DNA of 64,000 nt, taken from positions 62,001 through 126,000 of the forward strand of contig USOX01000006.1 of NCBI GenBank assembly GCA_900556485.1. The letters are read 5' to 3'. The notes below the pieces were generated by a model, which made no database searches, was not told where the DNA came from, and saw nothing but the letters and a program-made list of their open reading frames with translations. The position numbers were made by a program, and so were the translations under genes. This document shows positions 53,719-62,874 of the stretch, one piece after another; within the stretch, counting starts at the first letter, position 1; each line of letters begins with the position of its first letter. This DNA is from an uncultured Dysgonomonas sp. (GTDB lineage: Bacteria > Bacteroidota > Bacteroidia > Bacteroidales > Dysgonomonadaceae).

Positions 53719-54558
53719 ATGAAAAAGTGTTTATTCATGCTGCTTGTAGCATACATGCTATTATTTGCAGGATGCGGTAGTGTTCCGGTAACAGGACGAA
53801 AGCAACTATCGTTAGTCTCTAATCAAGAGATACTGACTTTAAGTTTGCAACAATATGACGAATTCATCAAAGCGGCTCCTTTGTCTACTAATAAGGCTAA
53901 TACAGAAATGGTGCGCCGTGTAGGTCAGAGGATAGCTAATGCTGTAGAAACATATCTTAAAAATAATGGATATGCAGATCAAGTAAAAGAATATGCATGG
54001 GAATTCAATCTGGTACAAAGTGATCAGGTGAATGCATTCTGTATGCCTGGTGGTAAAATAGTTATATATGAAGGTATTCTTCCTGTTACTCAGAATGAAA
54101 CAGGTTTAGCTGTGGTTATGGGACATGAAGTTGCTCATGCTGTAGCAAAACATGCAAATGAGCGTATGAGCCAGCAAATGGCTGCCCAATATGGCACAAC
54201 AGCAATTGGTGCTGCCTTAAGCGGAAAGTCCGAAAAAGTACAACAATATGCAGGTATAGCCATGGGGCTAGGTGCTCAGTATGGTGTTTTGCTGCCATTT
54301 TCGCGTAAACAGGAACTTGAAGCGGATGAGCTTGGACTTATATTTATGGCAATGGCAGGATATGACCCTAATGCTGCTCCTAGCTTTTGGATGCGTATGT
54401 CTCAGGGAGGGGGCGGAAGTACTCCTGAATTTATGAGTACTCACCCATCGGATGATACTCGCATTAAAGAAATACAGAAATATCTGCCTGCTGCATTGAA
54501 ATACTATAAGGGTGGTTCTGCAACTAATGCAAAAACGTCTGGTAAGTGGAGCTTTTAA
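53719..54558 (+). CDS. M48 family zinc metalloprotease lipoprotein (first of tandem pair)
   Basis: A 279-residue lipoprotein (lipobox LFAGC, Cys19) of the periplasmic LoiP/BepA-like M48 group involved in outer-membrane protein quality control. The zinc motif GHEVAHAVAKH (about 135-145) provides two His ligands and the catalytic Glu. The third ligand should be the Glu in RKQELEADELGLIFMAMAGY. STHPSDDTRIKEIQKYL near the C-terminus is also family-typical. There are no TPR repeats, unlike BepA. The next gene is a close paralogue, separated by a terminator. Confidence 0.93.
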   Translation: MKKCLFMLLVAYMLLFAGCGSVPVTGRKQLSLVSNQEILTLSLQQYDEFIKAAPLSTNKANTEMVRRVGQRIANAVETYLKNNGYADQVKEYAWEFNLVQSDQVNAFCMPGGKIVIYEGILPVTQNETGLAVVMGHEVAHAVAKHANERMSQQMAAQYGTTAIGAALSGKSEKVQQYAGIAMGLGAQYGVLLPFSRKQELEADELGLIFMAMAGYDPNAAPSFWMRMSQGGGGSTPEFMSTHPSDDTRIKEIQKYLPAALKYYKGGSATNAKTSGKWSF

Positions 54559-54581
54559 TTAAGAAGATATTAAATAGATAG

Positions 54582-54615
54582 AACCCGAGATTATTAATCT
54601 CGGGTTTCTTCTTTT
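54582..54615 (+). terminator. Terminator between the two M48 genes
   Basis: Arms AACCCGAGATTA (54582-54593) and TAATCTCGGGTT (54595-54606) are perfect around a single base (the inner pairs will open to form the loop), followed by a T-rich tail. The paralogues therefore seem to be separate transcription units. Confidence 0.85.
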
Positions 54616-54694
54616 TTATGGCTGGCCTATGTAAACTTTTATTTGGTTAAAATGTTTATAGATTAAATAGTTAATTGTATAAATATATACCTAT

Positions 54695-55540
54695 ATGAAG
54701 TTTAAGATATTTTTTTCGATTATTATATTATCATTTTTATTGTCAGGTTGTGGAAGTGTACCTCTCACTGGACGTAAACAATTGTCATTGGTTTCTAACA
54801 GTGAAGTATTGACATTGAGTCTTCAACAATATGATGAATTTATGCATGAAGCTAAGAAATCTACAGATAGCAGAAATACAGCTATGGTTGTAAAAGTAGG
54901 ACGCAATATAGCAAATGCTGTTGAAACATACCTGAAGCATAATGGATATGAGGACTTAGTAAAAGATTATTCATGGGAATTCAATCTGGTACAAAGTACT
55001 GAGGTAAATGCATTCTGTATGCCTGGTGGTAAAATAGTTGTATATGAAGGTATTTTACCATATACACAGGATGAAACAGGTTTGGCTGTAGTTCTTGGTC
55101 ACGAAGTAGCTCATGCTGTTGCTCGTCATGCAAATGAACGAATGAGCCAGCAGCTAGCTAGTCAGTTAGGAGGCGCAGCAGTTGGTATTGCTTTAAGTAA
55201 AAAATCGGAAGAAGTTCAGAATATGGCTATGGCTGCTTATGGCTTAGGTACGCAATTTGGCATATTACTCCCCTACTCTCGTAAACAAGAATTAGAGGCA
55301 GATCATTTGGGTTTGATTTTTATGGCTATGGCAGGATATGATCCGAAACTAGCTCCTGCTTTTTGGCAAAGGATGTCACAGCAAGGAGGAAAAGTTCCAG
55401 AATTTATGAGTACTCACCCATCAGATAATACGCGTATTAAAGAAATACAGAAAGAATTACCAGAAGCATTGAAGTATTACAATGGAGCCGGGGTGAAGAA
55501 TAACGCACCTCAAACTTCGGGAAAATGGACTTTTAAATAA
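54695..55540 (+). CDS. M48 family zinc metalloprotease lipoprotein (second of tandem pair)
   Basis: A 281-residue paralogue of the preceding protein, by eye roughly two thirds identical and colinear throughout. The lipobox is LLSGC (Cys19), followed by the same GSVPLTGRKQLSLVS segment. Zinc motif GHEVAHAVARH and the ligand helix RKQELEADHLGLIFMAMAGY are intact, so both copies should be active. Differences are scattered, with many silent changes, pointing to an old duplication. It ends ten bases before the convergent ATPase gene. Confidence 0.93.
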   Translation: MKFKIFFSIIILSFLLSGCGSVPLTGRKQLSLVSNSEVLTLSLQQYDEFMHEAKKSTDSRNTAMVVKVGRNIANAVETYLKHNGYEDLVKDYSWEFNLVQSTEVNAFCMPGGKIVVYEGILPYTQDETGLAVVLGHEVAHAVARHANERMSQQLASQLGGAAVGIALSKKSEEVQNMAMAAYGLGTQFGILLPYSRKQELEADHLGLIFMAMAGYDPKLAPAFWQRMSQQGGKVPEFMSTHPSDNTRIKEIQKELPEALKYYNGAGVKNNAPQTSGKWTFK

Positions 55541-55550
55541 ACGGAAAAAC

Positions 55551-56336
55551 TTATTCATCGTTGCAGCAATCGCATCCATCATGCTTTTCCAGAACTCTGT
55601 GAGGAAAATCTCCATGACCGACAATTTCGATAGGGCAAGATGAATATGTTTTTTCTAACCAGTCGGAACTAACATTGGCTCCGGAATGATAATGGAGCCC
55701 TTCGTTTACACAGGCTATATTTTTAACTAATGATATAACTGTTCCGACGTCATGAGATACCATAATTATTGCAGTATCTTTATTAATTGTTTCGAGTATC
55801 TTATAGAAGTTGGTCTCGAAACGTTTATCTACATAAGAATTTGGTTCATCCAATATGAGAAGGTCGGGATTATCTATTATGGCACGGCCTAGTAATGTTC
55901 GTTGTAATTGTCCTCCGGATAGAGCACCGATAGGTCGGTCTAGTAAGTCTTCTAGACCTAATTGATTAGCTATAGCCTTTACCCTTTCTCTTTGCTCATT
56001 TTTATATGGAGAGAGGAAATGTCTTTTTATTACAAGGCCTGATAGAATTACATCATGCACCGAAATAGGAAATTTCTTATCTATTTGGTTCATTTGAGGT
56101 AAATAGCCAATATTCAGCTTATTAGTCTGCTGATTGTTTTTAAAGAAAGATACCGAACCACTTACAGGTCTTACTAAACCTAAGATAGTTTTGAGCAATG
56201 TAGTTTTACCTCCTCCGTTAGGCCCAATTATTCCCAAGAAATCATTTTGAAAAATGTTGAGATTAACATTCTTCAAAACATATGGCCTATCTTCGTATCC
56301 TACAGAGAGGTCTTTTATCGTCAATATCTTATTCAT
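55551..56336 (-). CDS. znuC: Metal ABC transporter ATPase, ZnuC-like
   Basis: A 261-residue ATP-binding subunit of a zinc or manganese importer. Walker A is GPNGGGKTT (about 37-45), signature LSGGQLQRTLLGRAI, Walker B LLILDEPNSYVD, and the switch His is in MVSHD. The C-terminal tail HGDFPHRVLEKHDGCDCCND is rich in His, Asp and Cys and could bind metal. Its start overlaps znuA by eight bases. No permease (ZnuB) gene is adjacent: the operon ends here against a convergent gene. Zinc specificity is inferred from the partner's His-rich loop. Confidence 0.87.
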   Translation of the reverse strand: MNKILTIKDLSVGYEDRPYVLKNVNLNIFQNDFLGIIGPNGGGKTTLLKTILGLVRPVSGSVSFFKNNQQTNKLNIGYLPQMNQIDKKFPISVHDVILSGLVIKRHFLSPYKNEQRERVKAIANQLGLEDLLDRPIGALSGGQLQRTLLGRAIIDNPDLLILDEPNSYVDKRFETNFYKILETINKDTAIIMVSHDVGTVISLVKNIACVNEGLHYHSGANVSSDWLEKTYSSCPIEIVGHGDFPHRVLEKHDGCDCCNDE

Positions 56337-57216
56337 GTTCTAATGCAAGAGCTTTGGCTATTTTAATCATTTCGTCGCTCCAATGGTATGATAGCAAATT
56401 CAAAGGTACAGTAATTCCGTTAATTGCTTTTGCTATTGTTTCAGCATTTTTTGTATCAAATTCCTGTTGGATAAATACGACCTTAACTCCTTCCGATTTG
56501 GCCTTATCTATTAATTCCTTTAACTGTGAAGGGGATGGATTTTTGCCTTCGTGTTCGATAGAATATTGATTTAAGCCATATTCATCAGCAAAATAGCTTA
56601 GTGCAGGATGATAGATTATGAATGATTTACTTGGAGCTTTAGCTATATATGATCTGATTATACTATCAGTCTGATTAAACTCAGTGAGTAACTTATTATA
56701 GTTGGTAGTATAATCCGCTTCATTTTCTTTATCAAGTTGAAGCATTGCTTTATACATATTAGCTGCTATAATTTTTGCAGATTTTACGGAACTCCAGGTA
56801 TGAGGATCACCTCCTGAATGTGCATGGTGAGCATGGTCGTGATCACCTTCGCAATGTATATGAGCTTCTCCTATAGGGGTAATTCCTTCGGAACAATCAA
56901 ATATAAGGAAATTCGAGTTGTTTTCTAATACTTTATTTATTAGGATATTCTCCAAGCTTAGATATCCTATTTTAAAGTAGGCTATACTCTTATCTAGTGC
57001 AATCATCTGCGATGGTGTAAAATCGGCACTTTCAGGATTTGCTCCACCTGCAACAATACAATTTACATTATAATGATTACCTACAATTGTACTTAAAAAA
57101 TATTTTTGTGGTTCGATAGTTACTGATAAGGTTTTGGATTCATCTGTTTTTGATTGTTTGCATGAGCCAAGAATGAAACCAATAGCGGTAATTAGTATGA
57201 TTAATTTATACTTCAT
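56329..57216 (-). CDS. znuA: Zinc ABC transporter substrate-binding lipoprotein, ZnuA-like
   Basis: A 295-residue cluster 9 metal-binding lipoprotein (lipobox ILGSC, Cys19). A His/Asp-rich loop, HIHCEGDHDHAHHAHSGGD (about 118-136), is typical of zinc-specific ZnuA proteins, followed by DPHTWSSVKSAKIIA with a metal-ligand His. SFIIYHPALSYFADEYGLNQ carries a further ligand His, and IEHEGKNPSPSQL follows. Start and the carbonic anhydrase stop are immediately adjacent (57216/57217). The protein delivers zinc to an inner-membrane permease that is not encoded nearby. Confidence 0.92.
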   Translation of the reverse strand: MKYKLIILITAIGFILGSCKQSKTDESKTLSVTIEPQKYFLSTIVGNHYNVNCIVAGGANPESADFTPSQMIALDKSIAYFKIGYLSLENILINKVLENNSNFLIFDCSEGITPIGEAHIHCEGDHDHAHHAHSGGDPHTWSSVKSAKIIAANMYKAMLQLDKENEADYTTNYNKLLTEFNQTDSIIRSYIAKAPSKSFIIYHPALSYFADEYGLNQYSIEHEGKNPSPSQLKELIDKAKSEGVKVVFIQQEFDTKNAETIAKAINGITVPLNLLSYHWSDEMIKIAKALALEHE

Positions 57217-57867
57217 TTATTCCCCTTTTGTCAAGTCGTATATCTTTCGAATACGTGTTAATTCTTTTTCGAAATCTATCTTTAAGTCTATAAGGATTCC
57301 TTCGTTTATATCGTATACCCATCCTACTACACGTGGATAGCCTGTTTCTAAAAATGATTTCTGAACTTCGGCAGTTTTGATTACATTCAGACACTGTTCA
57401 TATACATTGAGTTCCACTAAACGATTAGTACGCTGATCTTTATCTTCTATTGCGTCAAGCTCTTTTTCGTGTAACCTATATACATCGCGAATACTACGGA
57501 GCCAGGGATTAAGTATACCTAAATCTTTGGGCTGCATTGCAGCTTTTACACCTCCACAATTATAATGTCCGCATACTATAATATATTTTACATTTAAGTA
57601 TTCAACACCATAATTAATAACAGATAAAGAATTCAGATCAGCATTAACCACCATATTTGCAATATTCCGGTGAACAAATACTTCTCCTGGTTCTAATCCC
57701 ATAATTTCATTTGCAGGGACACGACTATCGGAGCAACCTATATATAAATAATCAGGATTTTGCTCTTTTGCCAAATGCTTAAAAAAATCTGGGTTTTCGT
57801 TGGTTTTTCGTGCTACCCATTTTTTATTTGATTCGAAAATTTCCTGATATGAATCTTTTTTATGCAT
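57217..57867 (-). CDS. can: Beta-class carbonic anhydrase
   Basis: A 216-residue zinc enzyme interconverting CO2 and bicarbonate in the cytoplasm. Zinc ligands and the Asp-Arg dyad are visible in IGCSDSRVPANEI, and the second pair in CGHYNCGGVKAAM. Length and motif spacing match bacterial beta enzymes. It is placed four bases after coaE and directly before znuA, so a zinc-dependent enzyme is co-transcribed with zinc uptake genes. Confidence 0.95.
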   Translation of the reverse strand: MHKKDSYQEIFESNKKWVARKTNENPDFFKHLAKEQNPDYLYIGCSDSRVPANEIMGLEPGEVFVHRNIANMVVNADLNSLSVINYGVEYLNVKYIIVCGHYNCGGVKAAMQPKDLGILNPWLRSIRDVYRLHEKELDAIEDKDQRTNRLVELNVYEQCLNVIKTAEVQKSFLETGYPRVVGWVYDINEGILIDLKIDFEKELTRIRKIYDLTKGE

Positions 57868-57871
57868 AATA

Positions 57872-58456
57872 TTATTTTACTTTAAGTTGATTAATAATAT
57901 CCAACACTTGCTCAATAAGCGAATGTTTGTTATCATTAACAATCACAAAGTCCGAAAGTTTAGCCTTTTCTTCATCAGGCATTTGATTATTTATACGTTC
58001 CAATATTTTATCTCTTGAAGCATTATCTCTTTTCATTGCTCGTTCTATCCTCATTTCTAGAGGTGTATAGACCATAACAACTTTATCCATCAATTTATTG
58101 AAACCTGATTCGAAAAGAATGGCAGCCTCTTGTGCTACGATGATATTTTTGTTGTTTATCGATGCCCATTCGCTAAAATCTTTCTCTACTTCAGGATGAA
58201 TAATAGTATTTACTTTATCTAATTTCGATTTATCATTAAATATATATGATGCTAATAGTGCTTTATTAAGAATCCCATTTGTATATAGATCTTCTCCGAA
58301 CAAATCTATTAACTGTTTACGTATTATCGGAGATGTAGTCACTAACTTCTTACTCTCTATATCTGCAATATAGACAGGAACTCCACAAAGTATAAAAAGT
58401 TCAGAAACGGTTGATTTACCACTTCCTATACCGCCTGTTATTCCAAGTTTTAACAT
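57872..58456 (-). CDS. coaE: Dephospho-CoA kinase
   Basis: Final enzyme of coenzyme A synthesis, phosphorylating the 3' hydroxyl of dephospho-CoA. The 194-residue P-loop protein opens with LGITGGIGSGKSTVSELF and shows VQEAAILFESGF and the lid region RIERAMKRDNASRDKILERI. It lies 17 bases downstream of the YbbR-like gene and four upstream of the carbonic anhydrase gene. Confidence 0.95.
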   Translation of the reverse strand: MLKLGITGGIGSGKSTVSELFILCGVPVYIADIESKKLVTTSPIIRKQLIDLFGEDLYTNGILNKALLASYIFNDKSKLDKVNTIIHPEVEKDFSEWASINNKNIIVAQEAAILFESGFNKLMDKVVMVYTPLEMRIERAMKRDNASRDKILERINNQMPDEEKAKLSDFVIVNDNKHSLIEQVLDIINQLKVK

Positions 58457-58473
58457 CTAGATAAGTAAATGAA

Positions 58474-59457
58474 TTATTTTTGTTCAAGAATAAATTCTAC
58501 TTCAGCAGGAACTAATGGTTTAGTACGTATATAGTCTGGACTTTCGGTTATACGAACAGGAATAGAGGCTTCTTTTAAGTCTTTAATATCATTATAATTT
58601 ACAATGATCTGAAAGCTATCAGCATCAATATCCTTGAATCGTTTAAGACCGACAAAGAATGGAACTTTTACCGATGAAGGGAAGAATTTTATATCCAGAT
58701 TGTCTGGTAGATTTATACATCGTACTGGTACTTCCACTTCTTTTAAAGTGAATTCATCTACTAAAATTGATAGTTCAATTGTATTTGGTACAAATTTTAC
58801 CCCTCTAATATTACGCATAGGGACAGCGATATCACGATCAGAAGTAACGTTCGAAATTGTATCAGAAGCGGTATGAGCAAAGGATAATGTATCTAATGCT
58901 GCTTTACTGCCATATGCTATTACAGAATCAGGACTGATAAGCAGGTCTTCATCCAATAAATATCCCGGAGCCAGTTGGATATAGCCATCGTATATAACCG
59001 GCAATTTCTTTTGATGGAGTACTTCGTATGAATATGAAACTCGTGTAGGTGAATAGCTTATAAGCTCGGATGTGACAAATAGTTTATTTCGTAGTAATTG
59101 CTCAAAGTTTCTACCTTGAATTACTTTTTCGCGTGTTCCTTTTACCATTTCCCTGACATCCACAACTATAGAATCATCTCTTTTAGTAAAATAGTAGCGG
59201 AATACAGTAGCTCCATCATCCTTTATGTATGCATAGATATTATCCGGTAATTCGTGATCGAACACAATACTGTCCGGTACATTCACATACTTAACCGGTA
59301 TAGTGAGCATAGTATCAAATTTCTGATCATATATTTGAATAAGCCAGAAAATTGCAGCTAATAATATAAAAAACAGGAAAGTCAGAATCTTCCTCCATGA
59401 AACTCTCTTGAAAAAGGATCTGACTTCCCGTAAAATTATATCTTTAGTATCGCTCAT
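58474..59457 (-). CDS. YbbR-like domain membrane protein
   Basis: A 327-residue protein with one N-terminal membrane helix (about 22-44) and an extracytoplasmic chain of YbbR-like beta repeats, for example DTMLTIPVKYVNVPDSIVFD near residues 49-68 and LKEVEVPVRCINLPDNLDIK near 235-255. In Gram-positive bacteria such proteins (CdaR) regulate the diadenylate cyclase CdaA; no cyclase gene is in this window. Placement between yajC and coaE is common in Bacteroidales. Confidence 0.85.
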   Translation of the reverse strand: MSDTKDIILREVRSFFKRVSWRKILTFLFFILLAAIFWLIQIYDQKFDTMLTIPVKYVNVPDSIVFDHELPDNIYAYIKDDGATVFRYYFTKRDDSIVVDVREMVKGTREKVIQGRNFEQLLRNKLFVTSELISYSPTRVSYSYEVLHQKKLPVIYDGYIQLAPGYLLDEDLLISPDSVIAYGSKAALDTLSFAHTASDTISNVTSDRDIAVPMRNIRGVKFVPNTIELSILVDEFTLKEVEVPVRCINLPDNLDIKFFPSSVKVPFFVGLKRFKDIDADSFQIIVNYNDIKDLKEASIPVRITESPDYIRTKPLVPAEVEFILEQK

Positions 59458-59555
59458 AAGCTATACCAGATTTTTTAAGTTCTATGAAATATTGAGGATA
59501 ACCTCTTATATAGTATTAACGTTAGAGATACTTAAAAGTTTCTATTTGAGAAAAC

Positions 59556-59879
59556 TTATTTTTGTTGTGTATCTTCTGCTGAAACGTATACAGATGTTTT
59601 TTCTACTTTGATTCTAACACCGTCTGCTATCTCCAAAACGAAATATGTATCTCCTACTTCTTTTACTTTTGCATGTATACCTCCGGCTGTAACTACTTTA
59701 TCTCCAACCTTTATTGCATTACGAGCTTCCTGAAGCGCTTTTTGTTTCTTCTGTTGCGGCCTGATCATAAAGAAGTACATGATAGCAAATAAAGCAACCA
59801 TCATGATAATCATACCACCACTACCACCTAGTAGTCCACCAGCACCTTCTGCTTGTAAAAATACGTTTAATAGAGTCAT
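59556..59879 (-). CDS. yajC: Preprotein translocase accessory subunit YajC
   Basis: A 107-residue single-pass inner-membrane protein associated with SecDF. After a Gly-rich start, the helix MIIMMVALFAIMYFFMIRPQ ends in the diagnostic FFMIRPQQKKQKA motif, followed by the small cytoplasmic domain (AIKVGDKVVTAGGIHAKVKE). It lies 105 bases after nusB. Confidence 0.95.
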   Translation of the reverse strand: MTLLNVFLQAEGAGGLLGGSGGMIIMMVALFAIMYFFMIRPQQKKQKALQEARNAIKVGDKVVTAGGIHAKVKEVGDTYFVLEIADGVRIKVEKTSVYVSAEDTQQK

Positions 59880-59984
59880 AACTTAAAGTCTGAATATTTT
59901 AATTTATACTAATTTCCTTTATAGGTTTACAAATATAATTGATTATTTTGAATTAGTGCTTCACTGTCAAATCCAGAAATATTA

Positions 59985-60911
59985 TTATTTCTTAATTATT
60001 TTCTTTTCCTCTTTCAGTTCTTTTACTATGGCATCTAATATACCATTAATAAAGGATGCACTTTTAGCAGTGCTATATGATTTTGCTATATCAATATATT
60101 CGTTTAAAGTTACACTAATAGGTATGGATGGAAAGGTGACAATTTCGGTAATGGCTATTTGCATAATTACCATATCCATTAATGCGATACGTTCAGTTTC
60201 CCAGTTTTGCGTGTATTTATCTATTAGTTCTTTATATTCTTTTCCATTCCACAAAGATTCTCTTAATAACTTCACTGCAAACTCCCTGTCTGTATCATCT
60301 TTGAACATAGGAAGTAATGGTTGATCAGCTCCCTCCGACTCTTCGAATTTTTTAATGGTTTTGATTACAAAAGACTGAATAATTTCGACATCATCGTTCC
60401 AGAAGAGACTCTCATCTTCTAATATAGAATATAGGTCTTCTGTTGTACAAATGATTTGCTTAAATACTTTACGCCAAAACTCGCGATCGTCTGCATATGC
60501 ATCGGATTTATTCTCAATATATTCTTTATATATTTCTGAGTTAAGAATACTGTCAAGCATGTTTCTTAAGAAAGCTTCATGATCGGACCAGCTGAAAGGT
60601 CTTTCATCCAAATACTTATTAAGAGTAACATTATCTCTCAATTGGATAATGAATTTATTCTCTAAAAGCTTTGTATTCGGATTCATATCTTCTTCAGATG
60701 GACGAAGTTTGGATTTCCTGGCTTCTATTCGTTGGGCATACGCATCGGTTAGCTCAACCATCAGGTTCAATAAGTAATAATATAAGTCGTATGATTTGTG
60801 GAGACTAAGAAGTAGTTCACTCTCAGCTTTTTTTAGATCTGTAGTTTCACTGTGACTACACGAAAATAGTATTTGAACTACTCTGATACGGATAAGAACG
60901 CGGTTTATCAT
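59985..60911 (-). CDS. nusB: Transcription antitermination factor NusB, extended form
   Basis: RNA-binding antitermination factor acting with NusE/S10 in rRNA transcription. The C-terminal 120 residues (about 185-305) match NusB: DREFAVKLLRESLWNGKEYK, then TERIALMDMVIMQIAITEIV and PISVTLNEYIDIAKSYSTAK. NusB of E. coli is about 140 residues; this protein has a 308-residue length with a helical N-terminal extension, usual for Bacteroidetes. It begins the minus-strand run to znuC. Confidence 0.92.
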   Translation of the reverse strand: MINRVLIRIRVVQILFSCSHSETTDLKKAESELLLSLHKSYDLYYYLLNLMVELTDAYAQRIEARKSKLRPSEEDMNPNTKLLENKFIIQLRDNVTLNKYLDERPFSWSDHEAFLRNMLDSILNSEIYKEYIENKSDAYADDREFWRKVFKQIICTTEDLYSILEDESLFWNDDVEIIQSFVIKTIKKFEESEGADQPLLPMFKDDTDREFAVKLLRESLWNGKEYKELIDKYTQNWETERIALMDMVIMQIAITEIVTFPSIPISVTLNEYIDIAKSYSTAKSASFINGILDAIVKELKEEKKIIKK

Positions 60912-60937
60912 TTTTATATGCTAAATCTTTCAAGGTG

Positions 60938-60945
60938 CAAAAGTA
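60938..60945 (-). promoter_or_regulatory. -7 promoter element for nusB and the downstream run
   Basis: The minus strand reads TACTTTTG, matching TAnnTTTG, 26 bases upstream of the nusB ATG. Confidence 0.45.
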
Positions 60946-61054
60946 AACATTTTTTTCGTAAATCAATGATATTTTTTTCTGATAAGTTAAAGTCTTTATC
61001 TATATGATGAGAAGAGTATTCTTATAATGAGGAAAAGGATACAATATTATGAAT

Positions 61055-61094
61055 AAAAAAAGTGTGTCATTTGTGTCATTTTACGAATTTGAAT
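61055..61094 (+). repeat. Extragenic repeat, copy 4 (without module)
   Basis: AAAAAAGTGTGTCATTTG and TGTCATTTT (61055-61082) continue into AATTTGAAT (61086-61094), matching the copy at 53171-53209. Its last TTTG (61088-61091) is placed 22 bases before the cmk -7 element and may act as the -33 box. It is 98 bases before the cmk start. Confidence 0.7.
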
Positions 61095-61121
61095 ATCGTA
61101 CGGAAATTAAGATTATCTTTG
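61088..61121 (+). promoter_or_regulatory. Promoter of cmk-ispH
   Basis: TTTG at 61088-61091 and TATCTTTG at 61114-61121 with a 22-base spacer approximate the Bacteroidetes -33/-7 promoter. The start codon follows 70 bases downstream. Confidence 0.5.
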
Positions 61122-61191
61122 TGCCATCAAATTAAACATATTTATAATTCTTAATATAAACATTTAGAACTTGCAGATGTTCTTTTATTAA

Positions 61192-61890
61192 ATGACAATG
61201 AAAAAAATAGTTATTGCAATTGATGGTTTCTCTTCGAATGGAAAAAGTACTATGGCTAAAAGCCTGGCTAAAGAGATTGGTTACATTTATATTGATAGTG
61301 GTGCAATGTATAGAGCTGTAACTTTATATTGTATGCAACATAATCTTTTTGAGGATAATAAACTGGATGAAATGCAATTGCAAAGCGAAATTAATAATAT
61401 AAAAATAGAATTTCACCTGAATGAGGCAGGATTACCGGATACTTACCTAAATGGAATGAATGTAGAAGCAGATATACGTAGTATGGATGTTTCGTCCAGA
61501 GTAAGCATTGTTAGTGCCTTGCCATTTGTTCGCCATGCGATGGTCGCTCTTCAGCAAGATTTAGGAAAGGCTAAAGGAATTGTTATGGATGGACGAGATA
61601 TAGGTACAGTTGTTTTTCCTGATGCTGAAATGAAGATATTTGTGACAGCTGATGCTGAAATCAGAGCAAAAAGACGATTTGATGAATTGCGTTCGAAAGG
61701 TGATACAAATACAACATTCGAAGAAGTACTCGAAAACTTAAAGTCCAGAGATCATATGGATCAGACACGTGCCGAAAGCCCTTTGGTTAAGGCAGATGAT
61801 GCAATTTTACTGGATAACTCATATATGACCATTGACGAACAAATGCAGTGGTTACTAGATAAGTTTAAACAAATAACAACAAACAAATGA
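61192..61890 (+). CDS. cmk: Cytidylate kinase
   Basis: Phosphorylates CMP and dCMP with ATP in the cytoplasm. The 232-residue protein has the P-loop [17 protein letters not shown] (about 9-25), [35 protein letters not shown] and the lid [13 protein letters not shown]. Two ATGs six bases apart (61192, 61198) are both possible starts. Its stop overlaps ispH by four bases. Confidence 0.95.
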   Translation: MTMKKIVIAIDGFSSNGKSTMAKSLAKEIGYIYIDSGAMYRAVTLYCMQHNLFEDNKLDEMQLQSEINNIKIEFHLNEAGLPDTYLNGMNVEADIRSMDVSSRVSIVSALPFVRHAMVALQQDLGKAKGIVMDGRDIGTVVFPDAEMKIFVTADAEIRAKRRFDELRSKGDTNTTFEEVLENLKSRDHMDQTRAESPLVKADDAILLDNSYMTIDEQMQWLLDKFKQITTNK

Positions 61891-62762
61891 GCAATATAGA
61901 GATAGATGCAAAATCAGGCTTTTGTTTTGGTGTGGTAAATGCCATCAAGAAAGCTGAAGAAGAATTATCAAAAGGGGGTATTTTATACTGTTTAGGTGAT
62001 ATAGTCCATAATAATCTGGAAGTTGACAGACTGGCAAAACTGGGATTGAAAACAATTAATCATGAGGAATTTGCACAACTAAAAGATGTAAGGGTATTGT
62101 TAAGGGCACATGGGGAACCACCTTCAACATACCAGATAGCAAAGCAAAACAATATAGAAATTATTGATGCTTCTTGCCCAGTTGTATTACGCTTGCAAAA
62201 GAAAATACATGACAAGTATAATCTGGAAAAGGAAAACAATACTCAAATTGTAATTTATGGTAAGAATGGACATGCCGAAGTAAATGGATTGCTTGGGCAA
62301 ACAGATTCTTCTGCTATTGTAATTGAGAAGAAAGATGATTTAGAAAAGCTGGATTTTTCGAAAAACATTTGTTTGTTTTCGCAAACAACCAAACCTTTGG
62401 ATGGTTTTCAGGAAATAATAGATATTATTCAAAGTAGAATGGTTGGTGATGCTACATTTGAATATTTCGATACCATTTGCAGGCAGGTATCTAACCGAAT
62501 TCCTAATATTAAAGAATTTGCTCAAAAACATGACGTAATATTCTTTGTGGCAGGAGAAAAGAGTTCGAATGGAAAAGTCTTGTTTGCAGAATGTAAGAAA
62601 TATAATCCTGACTCCTATTTTATATCAAAACCTTCGGATATAGATATTTCTATTGTAAGCAAAACCGCATCTATAGGAATTTGCGGTGCTACCTCGACTC
62701 CTAAATGGCAGATGGAAGAGGTGGAAGCACGGTTAGAAGAAATCAGAACGGGGTTAAATTAA
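61887..62762 (+). CDS. ispH: 4-hydroxy-3-methylbut-2-enyl diphosphate reductase (IspH/LytB)
   Basis: Last enzyme of the MEP isoprenoid pathway, an iron-sulfur protein making IPP and DMAPP. The three cluster cysteines are in [29 protein letters not shown] and [10 protein letters not shown]. Substrate-binding His and Glu stretches are visible as [23 protein letters not shown] and [11 protein letters not shown]. Length 291 residues is standard. It overlaps cmk by four bases, so the two are co-translated; the same gene pair occurs in other Bacteroidales. Confidence 0.96.
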   Translation: MSNIEIDAKSGFCFGVVNAIKKAEEELSKGGILYCLGDIVHNNLEVDRLAKLGLKTINHEEFAQLKDVRVLLRAHGEPPSTYQIAKQNNIEIIDASCPVVLRLQKKIHDKYNLEKENNTQIVIYGKNGHAEVNGLLGQTDSSAIVIEKKDDLEKLDFSKNICLFSQTTKPLDGFQEIIDIIQSRMVGDATFEYFDTICRQVSNRIPNIKEFAQKHDVIFFVAGEKSSNGKVLFAECKKYNPDSYFISKPSDIDISIVSKTASIGICGATSTPKWQMEEVEARLEEIRTGLN

Positions 62763-62827
62763 CCAAAATGTACAGGGTATTTAACCAATTAGTATCATTG
62801 GTATAGCAAAAACATGGATTTTATTTA

Positions 62828-62835
62828 TACTTTTG
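62828..62835 (+). promoter_or_regulatory. -7 promoter element for pfkA
   Basis: TACTTTTG matches TAnnTTTG and lies 39 bases upstream of the ATG at 62875. Confidence 0.5.
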
Positions 62836-62874
62836 CACTGATTTTATATAAAAGATAAAAATATAAGGTAAATT

